From assembly GCF_001611975.1 (NCBI RefSeq), contig NZ_CP014525.1, positions 1,542,001 through 1,606,000 of the forward strand: 64,000 nucleotides of DNA. Reading direction: 5' to 3'. Within the stretch, counting starts at the first letter, position 1. Every line of letters starts with the position of its first letter. The position numbers and the translations under genes were made by a program. The notes below the pieces were generated by a model. That model did not search any database. It was not told where the DNA came from and saw only the letters and a list, made by a program, of their open reading frames with translations. Below are positions 50,892-59,661 of this stretch, in pieces. The DNA is from Haematospirillum jordaniae. GTDB lineage: Bacteria; Pseudomonadota; Alphaproteobacteria; Rhodospirillales; Rhodospirillaceae.

Positions 50892-51722
50892 ATGCGGTTG
50901 ATGTATCTGGGGGATGTTGTCGGGCGGGCCGGGCGCGAAAAGGCTTGCCAAGTCATTCCGGATTTACGCAGGAGCCTTGGGCTGGATTTTGTCGCCGTGT
51001 GCGCTGAGAATGCTGCTCACGGTTTTGGTCTGACAGCGGGTATTGCCCAGGACTTTTTTGCCAGTGGTGCTGATGCCCTGACCTTGGGCAACCATGCTTG
51101 GGACCAGCGGGAGATGATCGCCTATATTGATCGGGAACCTAGGATCCTGCGTCCGATCAATTATCCTGTCGGGACCCCGGGGCGTGGGGCCATGCTTTAT
51201 ACAACGGCAGCGGGGCGCAAGGTTTTGGTTGTCCAGTGCATGGGACGCCTTTTTATGGATCCGCTGGATGATCCTTTTGCAGCTGTCAATGCAGAGTTGG
51301 AGCGGTTTCGTCTTGGGGGCGGTGTTGATGCCGTGATTGTGGACATTCACGCCGAGGCAACCAGCGAAAAGATGGCTCTTGGGCATTTCTGTGACGGACG
51401 TGCTTCCTTGGTTGCGGGGACGCATTCCCATATTCCGACCGCTGATGCCCAGATTCTTCCGGGTGGTACAGCCTACATCACGGATCTGGGTATGTGCGGG
51501 GATTATGACTCTGTCATCGGTATGAAAAAAGACGTGTCTGTGTCTCGCTTTGTGCGCAAGATGCCGACCGACAAGCTTTCCCCCGCGACAGGGGATGCAA
51601 CTGTGTGTGGCGTTGTCATTCAGACAGATGATCGTACGGGCTTGGCTGTGTCTGTGCATCCAATCAGGATCGGTGGGCGGCTGCAGTCAGCCATGCCTGT
51701 TTTTGATAGGGAAACACCCTGA
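50892..51722 (+). CDS. YmdB-like metallophosphoesterase (TIGR00282)
   Basis: Dinuclear-metal phosphoesterase of the TIGR00282/YmdB family, 276 residues. Members hydrolyse 2',3'-cyclic nucleotides in vitro and influence RNA turnover or biofilm switches in Bacillus. The metal ligands are visible in LGDVVGRAG, CAENAAHG, LGNHAWDQRE and VAGTHSHIPTAD. It is 28 nt after fau on the same strand, so it is probably co-transcribed. The substrate in this organism is unknown. Confidence 0.88.
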   Translation: MRLMYLGDVVGRAGREKACQVIPDLRRSLGLDFVAVCAENAAHGFGLTAGIAQDFFASGADALTLGNHAWDQREMIAYIDREPRILRPINYPVGTPGRGAMLYTTAAGRKVLVVQCMGRLFMDPLDDPFAAVNAELERFRLGGGVDAVIVDIHAEATSEKMALGHFCDGRASLVAGTHSHIPTADAQILPGGTAYITDLGMCGDYDSVIGMKKDVSVSRFVRKMPTDKLSPATGDATVCGVVIQTDDRTGLAVSVHPIRIGGRLQSAMPVFDRETP

Positions 51723-51882
51723 AAACGGTGTTCTGGCCCTTGTCTTTCAGGGGGTAGTCCTGCCATAGTGCGCCGTTCGTGCCAAGAGGCAGCGTGACAG
51801 CTGCCCGGGCAGAGCCGGGGTTTTGGCGGGGTCGCCGTACAGATCCCGAGTTTCTGTTTCAGTTCCAGGATATCAAGATACC

Positions 51883-52620
51883 ATGGCCGGTCATTCCAAA
51901 TTCAAGAACATCATGCACCGCAAGGGTGCACAGGACGCCAAGCGCGCCAAGCTGTTTACCAAGCTGGCCAAGGAAATTTATGTGGCTGCCAGAACCGGCG
52001 GGCCGGAGCCAGAAGGCAATCCGCGCCTTCGTGCTGCGATTATGGATGCCCGCAAGAACTCCCTGCCCAAGGATAACATAGAACGTGCTCTGAAAAAGGC
52101 CCAGTCCGGTGCGGACGGGGAGGATTATGAAGAGGTACGCTATGAAGGCATGGGGCCGGGCAATGTTGCTGTTATCGTTGAGGCATTGACAGATAACCGG
52201 AACCGTACCGCTTCTGATGTGCGGGCTGTCTTTTCCAAGCATGGTGGGGCCTTGACCCCGGTGCAGTTCAACTTTGATCGTGTTGGTTACATTGTCTACG
52301 CATCGTCGGTGGGATCACCGGATGATGTGCTGGAAGCTGCCGTTGAGGCGGGTGCCGACGATGTGGTTTCGTCTGAAGAGGAGCATGAGATCTTCTGTGC
52401 CCCTGATAGTCTGGGGGCGGTTCGTGCTGCCCTTGAGCAGGTTCTGGGAGAGCCGGAAGCCGCCCGACTGGACTGGAAAGCCCTGAATACGGTCTCGTTG
52501 GATGAAGACGGTGCACGCAGCTTGCTGAAGTTTCTGGATATTCTGGAAGATAATGATGATGTGCAGCGGGTTTTCTCCAACGAAGATATTCCCGATGCGG
52601 TCATGGCATGTCTTGATTGA
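51883..52620 (+). CDS. yebC: YebC/PmpR-family protein
   Basis: A 245-residue YebC-family protein (MAGHSKFKNIMHRKGAQDAKR at the start, ARTGGPEPEGNPRLRAAI, RYEGMGPGNVAVIVEALTDNRNRT, GGALTPVQFNFDRVGYI). The family has been described as DNA-binding regulators, and recent work connects YebC to translation at proline-rich stretches. ATG 51883 is the conserved family start. It precedes ruvC by 27 nt, the common yebC-ruvCAB arrangement. Confidence 0.95.
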   Translation: MAGHSKFKNIMHRKGAQDAKRAKLFTKLAKEIYVAARTGGPEPEGNPRLRAAIMDARKNSLPKDNIERALKKAQSGADGEDYEEVRYEGMGPGNVAVIVEALTDNRNRTASDVRAVFSKHGGALTPVQFNFDRVGYIVYASSVGSPDDVLEAAVEAGADDVVSSEEEHEIFCAPDSLGAVRAALEQVLGEPEAARLDWKALNTVSLDEDGARSLLKFLDILEDNDDVQRVFSNEDIPDAVMACLD

Positions 52621-52647
52621 TACCATGTGGTACCCGGGGGTGGTGCG

Positions 52648-53163
52648 ATGACAATCCGGATATTGGGCCTTGATCCCGGGCTGCGTCACACCGGTTGGGG
52701 TGTGATCGAAGTTGCCGGGAACCGTATGCGTGTGCTTGCTGATGGCACGGTTCATACCGATGCCTCCCGGTCGCTTGCCGAACGCCTTGCCTGCCTTTTT
52801 GAAGGGCTGTCGGATGTTGTCGATCAGTGGACCCCGGATGAGGCTGCTGTGGAAGAGACCTTTGTTAACCGGAATCCTCATTCAACCCTGAAACTGGGGC
52901 AAGCGCGCGGGGTATCCCTTCTTGTTCCGGCGCGTCGGGGTATTCCCGTGGCGGAATACCAGCCGTCCCAGGTCAAAAAGGCTGTTGTGGGGACAGGCGC
53001 TGCCGGAAAGGAACAGGTGCAGATGATGGTGCGGACGCTGTTGCCCGGTTGTACCATCAGTACAGCAGATGCGGCTGATGCGCTGGCTGTTGCTGTGTGT
53101 CATGCTCACTTCCGGTCCTCGTCGATGGCATTGGCGGCTCTGGCAGGGGGAAAGCGCGGATGA
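52648..53163 (+). CDS. ruvC: Holliday junction resolvase RuvC
   Basis: Endonuclease that cuts Holliday junctions after RuvAB branch migration. The 171 residues retain the RNase H-like acidic active site: Asp in ILGLDPGLRHTGWGV, Glu in AVEETFVNRNP, and the C-terminal Asp pair in STADAADALAVAVCHAH. ATG 52648 follows a G-rich site. The stop overlaps the ruvA start (ATGA). Confidence 0.96.
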   Translation: MTIRILGLDPGLRHTGWGVIEVAGNRMRVLADGTVHTDASRSLAERLACLFEGLSDVVDQWTPDEAAVEETFVNRNPHSTLKLGQARGVSLLVPARRGIPVAEYQPSQVKKAVVGTGAAGKEQVQMMVRTLLPGCTISTADAADALAVAVCHAHFRSSSMALAALAGGKRG

Positions 53164-53807
53164 TTGCAAAGCTGCGGGGTGTGGTTGACAGCACCGGTGA
53201 TGACTGGGTTGTTGTTGATGTGGGTGGTGTTGGCTATCTTGTCTTTGCTTCCACCCGTACCTTGTCACGTGTTTCAGTGGGGGAAGCAGCTGCCCTGATC
53301 GTGGAAACCCATGTCCGGGAAGATCATATCCACCTGTACGGCTTTTCAGCCGAAGCGGAGCGCGCTTTCTTTCGTCTTCTTCTGACGGTTCAAGGTGTCG
53401 GTGCCAAGGTTGCCTTGGCGATCCTGTCCGTTGGATCACCTGATGATATCGCACGGGCAATTGCGGCGGCGGATCGGGGGATGTTAACCCGTGCCACGGG
53501 GGTGGGGCCCAAGCTGGCAGGCCGTATTGTTGCAGAGCTTAAGGACAAGGTTGTGGCCTTTCCTGTCCATACTGGCGGGGCTGGTGCGGAGGGCGTGTCC
53601 CGGATTGGTCCTGTGTCTGTGTCTCCTGTTGCCGGCGCTTGTGACGTGTCTGGCGATGCGGTATCGGCTCTGGTCAATCTGGGTTATGGTCGTGCCGATG
53701 CGTTTGCTGCTGTTGCTGTCAGTGCCCGTGACCTGGGTGAGAATGCGACCGTACAGGGGCTGTTGTCGGCCTCGCTGCGTTATCTGGGCCGGGGGCTTCA
53801 GGCATGA
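53160..53807 (+). CDS. ruvA: Holliday junction DNA helicase subunit RuvA
   Basis: Junction-binding tetramer that loads RuvB. The 215 residues show the OB-fold N-terminus (MIAKLRGVVDST, VDVGGVGYLVFA), the helix-hairpin-helix pair (LLTVQGVGAKVALAILS, TRATGVGPKLAGRIVAELK), and the C-terminal RuvB-binding domain (SALVNLGYGRADA). It overlaps ruvC and ruvB by ATGA at both ends, showing tight translational coupling. Confidence 0.96.
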   Translation: MIAKLRGVVDSTGDDWVVVDVGGVGYLVFASTRTLSRVSVGEAAALIVETHVREDHIHLYGFSAEAERAFFRLLLTVQGVGAKVALAILSVGSPDDIARAIAAADRGMLTRATGVGPKLAGRIVAELKDKVVAFPVHTGGAGAEGVSRIGPVSVSPVAGACDVSGDAVSALVNLGYGRADAFAAVAVSARDLGENATVQGLLSASLRYLGRGLQA

Positions 53808-54868
53808 AAGGCAATGCGGAGGATCCGCGCCTGATTTCCGGTGCCTTGCAGGAGGGGGATGGAGAACTCCACATTCGTCCCCAGACCTTGGGTGAGTTTA
53901 TCGGTCAGCGCTTGGCGTGCGAAAATCTCTCGGTCTTTGTCAAAGCAGCCCGCGCGCGCGGCGATGCCTTGGATCATGTGTTGCTGCATGGCCCGCCAGG
54001 GCTGGGTAAAACAACGCTGGCCCAGATTGTATCCCGCGAACTGGGGGTTGGTTTCCGGGCCACGTCTGGCCCGATGATTGCCCGTGCCGGTGATCTCGCG
54101 GCCTTGTTGACCAACCTTGAAAAGAATGATGTTCTTTTTATTGATGAAATTCACCGCCTCAATCCGGCCATAGAAGAAGTTCTGTATTCTGCTATGGAGG
54201 ATTTTCAGCTTGACCTGATTATTGGCGAGGGGCCTTCGGCGCGCAGTGTGCGGATTGATCTTCAGCCATTTACCCTTGTCGGGGCAACGACCCGTTCCGG
54301 TCTTCTGACGACGCCTCTCAGGGATCGTTTCGGGATACCTGTCCGCCTGAACTTTTATGAACCGGAGGAACTGGTGGCGATTGTGCGCCGTGGTGCCGGC
54401 ATTCTGGGGCTGGATCTGACAGAGGATGGTGCGATGGAGGTCGCATGCCGTTCACGTGGCACTCCGCGTGTGGCTGGGCGCCTGCTGCGTCGTGTCCGGG
54501 ATTTTGCCATGGTATCGGGGCGCACACCTGTTAATGCCTTTGTTGCCGATGCCGCTTTGGCCCGCTTGGAGGTTGACAAGAAGGGGCTTGATGCCATGGA
54601 CCTGCGCTATCTGACCTGTGTTGCCCGCAATTACGGGGGTGGTCCTGTTGGGGTGGAAACCCTTGCTGCGGCGATGTCTGAGGAGCGGGATACCCTGGAA
54701 GAAGTGATCGAGCCATTCCTTTTGCAGCAAGGCCTGATACAGCGTACTCCACGGGGTCGCATTCTTTCGGAAGCCGGGTATGCCCACTTGGGCCTGCCTG
54801 CCCCTGTGCGGGACTATCAGCAGCTGGATCTTCTGGCCAGTTCATTCCCCGGAGGTGGCGAGGGATGA
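53804..54868 (+). CDS. ruvB: Holliday junction DNA helicase RuvB
   Basis: AAA+ motor for branch migration, 354 residues. Walker A is HGPPGLGKTTLAQIV, Walker B LFIDEIHRLN, sensor 1 LVGATTRSGLL, arginine finger region PLRDRFGI, and sensor 2 GTPRVAGRLLRRVRDFA. The winged-helix DNA-binding domain follows (EEVIEPFLLQQGLIQRTPRGR). It overlaps ruvA (ATGA) and also ybgC at its end (4 nt). Confidence 0.97.
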   Translation: MKGNAEDPRLISGALQEGDGELHIRPQTLGEFIGQRLACENLSVFVKAARARGDALDHVLLHGPPGLGKTTLAQIVSRELGVGFRATSGPMIARAGDLAALLTNLEKNDVLFIDEIHRLNPAIEEVLYSAMEDFQLDLIIGEGPSARSVRIDLQPFTLVGATTRSGLLTTPLRDRFGIPVRLNFYEPEELVAIVRRGAGILGLDLTEDGAMEVACRSRGTPRVAGRLLRRVRDFAMVSGRTPVNAFVADAALARLEVDKKGLDAMDLRYLTCVARNYGGGPVGVETLAAAMSEERDTLEEVIEPFLLQQGLIQRTPRGRILSEAGYAHLGLPAPVRDYQQLDLLASSFPGGGEG

Positions 54869-55323
54869 GTGATTCCGGTTTCCATGTTCTGCCGGTGCGT
54901 ATCTATTATGAAGACACGGATGCTGGCGGTGTTGTCTATTACGCAAATTATTTGAAATTTGCCGAGCGCGCCCGCACGGAGATGATTCGTGCGCTTGGCA
55001 TCGAACAGGAAAGATTGCGGCAGCAGCAGGATATTATGTTTGTTGTTCGGTCGTGCTCGGTTGAGTTCATGCGTCCGGCCCGATTGGATGACCTGCTGCA
55101 TGTAGAGACCCGGGTGTGCCGTATATCCGGCGCACGCGTTGATATGGAGCAGGCTATCCGCCGCGTGTCGGATCCGTCTGGATTGACGGATGATGCGCTT
55201 CTCGTCACCCTTTCTGTGCGCCTTGCGTGTTTGAACGGATCTGGTCGCCCGGTTCGTTTGCCTACACGTGTGCATGGAGCCTTTGTTGGCAGCATGGATT
55301 CGTCTGTGTCTGCCTTTCCTTAG
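54865..55323 (+). CDS. ybgC: Tol-Pal-associated acyl-CoA thioesterase YbgC
   Basis: Hot-dog-fold thioesterase, 152 residues, first gene of the Tol-Pal cluster. The signature YYEDTDAGGVVYYANYLKFAERART, with catalytic Asp, is intact, followed by VRSCSVEFMRPARLDDLL. YbgC binds acyl-carrier protein and acts on acyl-CoA; its role with Tol is unclear. It starts within the last codons of ruvB (ATGA) and precedes tolQ by 27 nt. Confidence 0.94.
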   Translation: MSDSGFHVLPVRIYYEDTDAGGVVYYANYLKFAERARTEMIRALGIEQERLRQQQDIMFVVRSCSVEFMRPARLDDLLHVETRVCRISGARVDMEQAIRRVSDPSGLTDDALLVTLSVRLACLNGSGRPVRLPTRVHGAFVGSMDSSVSAFP

Positions 55324-55350
55324 ACACTTTAACCTTGGTTCGGAACGATC

Positions 55351-56070
55351 ATGGACCCCACTGTCCTGCCTCAAGCCGCTGTGGCCGCTGCCGATCTCTC
55401 TCCTCTTGGCCTGTTCTGGCAAGCTGATCTTGTCGTCAAGGCGGTCATGCTGGGGCTTGTCCTGGCTTCGATCTGGAGCTGGGCCATCATTTTCGACAAA
55501 GCCCTGAAGCTGCGTTATCTCAATGCCAAGGTGGACAAATTTGAGGAGAAGTTCTGGTCCGGTGGATCGCTGGAAGAGCTGTACGAGCGTCTCAGCAACC
55601 GTCCTGCCGATCCCATGTCTGCTGTTTTCGTTGCGGCGATGAGGGAGTGGCGCCGTTCATCGGGTCGCCCGGGAACCGGGGATACAGGTATTCGTGCTCA
55701 CTTTGCCCAAAGGGTGGAGCGTGTGATGCACATAACCGTTGCCCGTGAGATGGAAGGGCTGGAGAAGCGCATTGGTTTCCTCGCTTCGACCGGGTCGGTG
55801 GCGCCCTTTGTTGGCTTGTTTGGAACGGTGTGGGGTATCATGCACGCGTTCCATTCCATCGGTGTCAGCAAGGATACCAGCTTGGCAACCGTTGCACCTG
55901 GTATCGCGGAGGCTCTTTTCGCTACAGCGATTGGGCTGGTGGCGGCTATTCCGGCCTTGGTTGCCTATAACAAGATTTCGTCGGATCTCGATCGTTTTGC
56001 CCAGCGGCTGGACAATTTTTCCGGTGAATTCGGGGCGATTTTATCCCGTCAGCTTGACGAGCGCGGCTGA
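55351..56070 (+). CDS. tolQ: Tol-Pal system protein TolQ
   Basis: Inner-membrane channel subunit that, with TolR, uses the proton-motive force to energise TolA and outer-membrane constriction at division. The 239 residues have three transmembrane helices: about 27-48, 140-165 (FLASTGSVAPFVGLFGTVWGIMHAF) and 182-205 (PGIAEALFATAIGLVAAIPALVAYN). The conserved small-residue and Thr positions in the latter two line the ion path. It is followed by tolR after 18 nt. Confidence 0.96.
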   Translation: MDPTVLPQAAVAAADLSPLGLFWQADLVVKAVMLGLVLASIWSWAIIFDKALKLRYLNAKVDKFEEKFWSGGSLEELYERLSNRPADPMSAVFVAAMREWRRSSGRPGTGDTGIRAHFAQRVERVMHITVAREMEGLEKRIGFLASTGSVAPFVGLFGTVWGIMHAFHSIGVSKDTSLATVAPGIAEALFATAIGLVAAIPALVAYNKISSDLDRFAQRLDNFSGEFGAILSRQLDERG

Positions 56071-56088
56071 TAGCAGGAGTACCATCTT

Positions 56089-56547
56089 ATGGGCATGACG
56101 GTGCAATCTTCAGGTGCTCGTGGGGGCGGGTTTCGTCGCCGTCGTCGTCCTGTTGCTGAGATCAACATGACGCCGATGATTGATGTGATGCTTGTCCTGC
56201 TTGTTATCTTTATGGTGACGGCGCCGTTGTTGACAACCGGTGTCAGCGTTGATCTGCCCCGGGCCAAGGCTCCCCAGATTTCCGAACCGGACAACAAGGC
56301 CCTGACCGTTTCTGTTGCGGCAGATGGTCAGGTGTATCTTAACCAGACCCCGATTTCCTTGGAGCTGTTGCCGGCTAGGGTTCGGGCTATTGCCGGTGTT
56401 AATCCGGATGTACGGATCTATGTTCGTGCCGATGGGCAACTTCAGTATGGCGTTGTGATGCATATTCTGGGCAGCCTGCATGCTGCTGGTTTTTCCAAGG
56501 CTGCCCTGGTTACGCAGACGCCCGCTGCCTCTGCGGTTAAACGTTAG
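56089..56547 (+). CDS. tolR: Tol-Pal system protein TolR
   Basis: Stator partner of TolQ, 152 residues. A short Arg-rich cytoplasmic tail leads to one transmembrane helix with the essential proton-carrying Asp32 in INMTPMIDVMLVLLVIFMV, then a periplasmic domain of ExbD/TolR type ending in TPAASAVKR. Spacing to tolQ and tolA is 18 and about 21 nt. Confidence 0.95.
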   Translation: MGMTVQSSGARGGGFRRRRRPVAEINMTPMIDVMLVLLVIFMVTAPLLTTGVSVDLPRAKAPQISEPDNKALTVSVAADGQVYLNQTPISLELLPARVRAIAGVNPDVRIYVRADGQLQYGVVMHILGSLHAAGFSKAALVTQTPAASAVKR

Positions 56548-56568
56548 TTTGGATGGCGCAGTGTGCAC

Positions 56569-57450
56569 ATGAAACGTCGCGGTATGTGCAACGGGTTGGT
56601 TGTTTCTGTCACGCTGCATGCTGTGGTGCTGTTGCTGGCTGTGTTTGGCTTTCCTTCTCTGTTCGATGAGCCGGAGCCAATTGAGACGGCCATGATTGTG
56701 GATCTCGTCGAGATTGCTGAGCGTACGGCGGCACCTCCCCCTGTCAAGAAGGTTGAGGAGCCAAAGGAGGAACCGAAGCCGGAACCAAAGCAGGATGATC
56801 AGCCCAAGCCGCAGATGCGTGCCGATGCTGCTGTCCCTCAGCCAAAACAGGCACCGGAGCCAGAGCCGAAGAAAGCAGAGCCAAAACCGGTTGAGCCCCC
56901 TAAGCCTGATCCTGAAAAAGTAGAGCCCAAAAAACCGGAACCCAAGAAGCCGGAGCCAAAGAAACCCGAACCAAAAAAACAGGACACACAGAAGGCCAAG
57001 CCCAAGGATGATGATCCGTTCAAGGATCTGATGAAGAATGTTGAGAAATTTCGCGAGAAGTCAGAGCCTGCCACACCGGAAAAGAAGTCAACCCCACAGC
57101 AACCTTCCAATCAGCCAAGAGTTCTGAATGCCCCTCTTGCCGATCGGGCCACGATGACGGAGCTGGATGCCATAAGAGCGCAGATTGAACGGAACTGGGC
57201 TGTTGATACCGGTGCCAAGGGGGTGGAAAGTATGGTGATCCCTCTCAAGGTTCGCATTACACCGGAAGGCATGGTGACCAGTGTCGATGTTCTTGATACA
57301 CAGCGTTATGGCAGTGATTCATCGTATCGGGCTGTTGCGGAATCAGCGCGGCGGGCTGTGTACCGGTCGCAGCCAATCCGCTATCCTTTGCAAAAGTATG
57401 AGACGTTCAAGTCCATGGAGCTTGTCTTCAGCCCTCAGTCCCGGATGTAA
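56569..57450 (+). CDS. tolA: TolA-like energy-transducing protein
   Basis: Periplasm-spanning transducer between TolQR and the outer-membrane TolB-Pal complex. The 293 residues have a short cytoplasmic head, a transmembrane helix (about 10-30, GLVVSVTLHAVVLLLAVFGF) and a long Pro/Lys/Glu domain. That domain contains tandem KKPEP units (about 125-145), and a C-terminal TonB/TolA-like domain follows (AQIERNWAVDTGAKG, VRITPEGMVTSVDVL). Its middle domain differs from the Ala-rich helix of E. coli TolA. ATG 56569 is used, and a GTG at 56563 is an alternative. Confidence 0.9.
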   Translation: MKRRGMCNGLVVSVTLHAVVLLLAVFGFPSLFDEPEPIETAMIVDLVEIAERTAAPPPVKKVEEPKEEPKPEPKQDDQPKPQMRADAAVPQPKQAPEPEPKKAEPKPVEPPKPDPEKVEPKKPEPKKPEPKKPEPKKQDTQKAKPKDDDPFKDLMKNVEKFREKSEPATPEKKSTPQQPSNQPRVLNAPLADRATMTELDAIRAQIERNWAVDTGAKGVESMVIPLKVRITPEGMVTSVDVLDTQRYGSDSSYRAVAESARRAVYRSQPIRYPLQKYETFKSMELVFSPQSRM

Positions 57451-57493
57451 CCGGAACAGCGGGTGTGATCTTTCCGGAAGGAACCAGGAAGCG

Positions 57494-58798
57494 ATGATAA
57501 AGTGTGGTGTTCTTGTCTTTGTGATCGCGCTTGGCCTTGGCATCGGTACCCCGTCACGGGCAGAGGTGCGCATTGACATTACCCGTGGCCGGGTTGAGCC
57601 AACGCCTGTTGCCGTTCCTGATTTTGTGGCCTCGGACTCAAACCGTTCGGTTGGCGCAGATGTTGCGTCGGTGGTTTCAGCCGATCTGGAGCGTTCAGGA
57701 CTTTTCCTGCCGTTGGATCGGTCCGCATTCATTCAGCAGTTTTCAGGTCTAGATGAGCCACCGCACTTTGCCGACTGGCGCACGATCAATGCCCAGGTTC
57801 TGGTGCAGGGAGCCGTAGAGTCACACGGATCAGGCACGGTGCGGATTGCCTTCCGTCTCTGGGATATCTTCACCGGGCAGCAGGTTCTGGGTAAATCGTT
57901 TACAGCGGCCCCGGATAACTGGCGCCGTGTTGCGCATATGATTTCTGACGAGATCTACAAGCGATTGACCGGTGAAGACGGTTATTTTGATACCCGTATT
58001 GTCTATGTCGCAGAAAGTGGGCCGGTAACACGCAGGGTCAAACGCTTGGCGATCATGGATCAGGATGGTGCCAATCACCAGTATCTGACGGATGGCTCCT
58101 CTATGGTGCTGACTCCGCGCTTTTCCCCGACTGCGCAGGAAATTACCTATATGAGCTTCTATGGCGACAGCCCTAGGGTCTATTTGTACAACATCGACTC
58201 TGGCAGGCAGGAGCTTCTGGGTGATTTTCCAGGCATGACATTCGCACCGCGCTTTTCACCTGACGGAAACAAAGTTGTCCTGTCTATGGCGAAAGATGGT
58301 AATACCGACATCTTCGAAATGGATTTACGAACCCGGCGCCGTATTCAACTGACGAATGCGTCTGCGATTGATACGTCGCCTTCTTATTCGCCTGATGGTC
58401 ACCGTATTGTTTTCAACTCGGATCGTGGCGGTACCCAGCAGCTTTACGTGATGGACTCCGATGGAAGCGGTGTTCGCCGCATCAGCTTTGGCGAGGGACG
58501 TTATGCCACTCCGGTCTGGTCCCCGCGGGGAGATCTGGTTGCTTTTACAAAGATGAAGGGCGGTGAATTCTACATTGGCGTCATGAAGCCGGATGGAAGT
58601 GGTGAACGCATGCTGTCATCAGGTTTCCTGATGGAAAGCCCGACATGGGCGCCAAATGGTCGTGTTCTGATGTATTACAGAAGCGAGAAGAGCGGAAATC
58701 CCCAACTTTACTCAATTGATCTCACAGGTTACAACGAGCGACGTGTTATCACACCCCAGGCTGCGTCAGATCCGGCGTGGTCACCGCTTTTGCCGTAA
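57494..58798 (+). CDS. tolB: Tol-Pal system beta-propeller protein TolB
   Basis: Periplasmic protein with an N-terminal alpha/beta domain and a six-bladed propeller that binds Pal and TolA. It has a signal peptide at residues 1-23 (MIKCGVLVFVIALGLGIGTPSRA). The N-domain runs to about 165 (VLVQGAVES, DEIYKRLTGEDGYF), then repeated propeller blades marked by PRFSPTAQEI, PRFSPDGNKV, PSYSPDGHRI, PVWSPRGDLV and PTWAPNGRVL. ATG 57494 follows AGGA. Upstream in-frame starts lie inside tolA. Confidence 0.96.
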   Translation: MIKCGVLVFVIALGLGIGTPSRAEVRIDITRGRVEPTPVAVPDFVASDSNRSVGADVASVVSADLERSGLFLPLDRSAFIQQFSGLDEPPHFADWRTINAQVLVQGAVESHGSGTVRIAFRLWDIFTGQQVLGKSFTAAPDNWRRVAHMISDEIYKRLTGEDGYFDTRIVYVAESGPVTRRVKRLAIMDQDGANHQYLTDGSSMVLTPRFSPTAQEITYMSFYGDSPRVYLYNIDSGRQELLGDFPGMTFAPRFSPDGNKVVLSMAKDGNTDIFEMDLRTRRRIQLTNASAIDTSPSYSPDGHRIVFNSDRGGTQQLYVMDSDGSGVRRISFGEGRYATPVWSPRGDLVAFTKMKGGEFYIGVMKPDGSGERMLSSGFLMESPTWAPNGRVLMYYRSEKSGNPQLYSIDLTGYNERRVITPQAASDPAWSPLLP

Positions 58799-58963
58799 TC
58801 GTGACATGGCATTGCATCAAACGGACTGTACGGAGTTGAGAAAAACCAGTATAAGGCCGTCTTGGGGTCCGTTTTCGGGCCTGCCTGCTCTGTGCGCAAT
58901 ATCCTTGTGGTCTTGCGGCCCGGAGCTTCCTTAACCCCATTACGTGAGCTGAGGGGAAAAACA

Positions 58964-59428
58964 ATGAAGTTCCGCCTGTTGCCCGTTCTCGCCGCCGTAG
59001 CCCTTTTGTCCGCATGCGGTACCGCCTCTGATGAGTCGGCCAGCGGCTCCATGGGCAAAGCCGCTCCTGCTCCTGGTTCGGTTGAAGAGTTCATGACCGT
59101 TGTGGGCGATCGTGTTCACTTTGGTTTTGACAAGTACACCCTGACCCCGGAAGCACAGGCTACACTGCGTAACCAAGCCGCTTGGCTGAAGCGCTACTCC
59201 AGCACGACCCTGATGATTGAAGGGCATGCTGACGAGCGCGGTACGCGTGAGTATAACCTTGGTCTGGGTGAGCGTCGTGCGAACTCCGTCAAGAAGTTCC
59301 TGATTGCTCAGGGTGTGAGTGCAAATCGCCTGAAAGTGACCTCCTATGGTAAGGAGCGTCCGGAATGCGGTGATGCAACTGAAGCCTGCTATACCAAGAA
59401 CCGTCGCGGTGTTTCTGTTCTGCACTAA
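58964..59428 (+). CDS. pal: Peptidoglycan-associated lipoprotein Pal
   Basis: Outer-membrane lipoprotein, 154 residues. The lipobox LLSAC places the lipidated Cys at position 18. A Ser/Gly/Pro linker leads to an OmpA-like peptidoglycan-binding domain (VHFGFDKYTLTPEAQATL, IEGHADERGTREYNLGLGERRA with the binding Asp and Arg). The GAGGGG site eight bases before ATG 58964 is very strong, fitting an abundant lipoprotein. A strong terminator follows, separating pal from cpoB. Confidence 0.97.
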   Translation: MKFRLLPVLAAVALLSACGTASDESASGSMGKAAPAPGSVEEFMTVVGDRVHFGFDKYTLTPEAQATLRNQAAWLKRYSSTTLMIEGHADERGTREYNLGLGERRANSVKKFLIAQGVSANRLKVTSYGKERPECGDATEACYTKNRRGVSVLH

Positions 59429-59497
59429 TCAGCTGCATTAGACTCCGCTGCGCTTGTGTGGCGTGCGGTGTCGATACGGCAACACGTGTGTTAGAAA

Positions 59498-59549
59498 GCG
59501 CCCGTCAGCTGTTGGCTGCTTATGTAGCTGGTGGCTGCGGGTGCTTTTT
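59498..59549 (+). terminator. Intrinsic terminator after pal
   Basis: GCGCCCG (59498-59504) pairs with CGGGTGC (59538-59544), continued by CAGC/GCTG, followed by TTTTT. Placed about 70 nt after the pal stop. Confidence 0.8.
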
Positions 59550-59661
59550 ATTTTCTGTGCCATATGAGTTGCCGTTTTTTGTTGGCTTTCTGTAGACGTG
59601 TAGGATGTTATCGTGTGTCTTGGACACGGTGTTCTGGTCTACAGAAATTCAGGAATGTTGT

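Noticed and set aside
56925..57000. Tandem repeat DNA in tolA as a possible mobile or recombination repeat
   Set aside because: It encodes in-frame KKPEP units of the periplasm-spanning domain, a normal low-complexity feature of TolA/TonB proteins.
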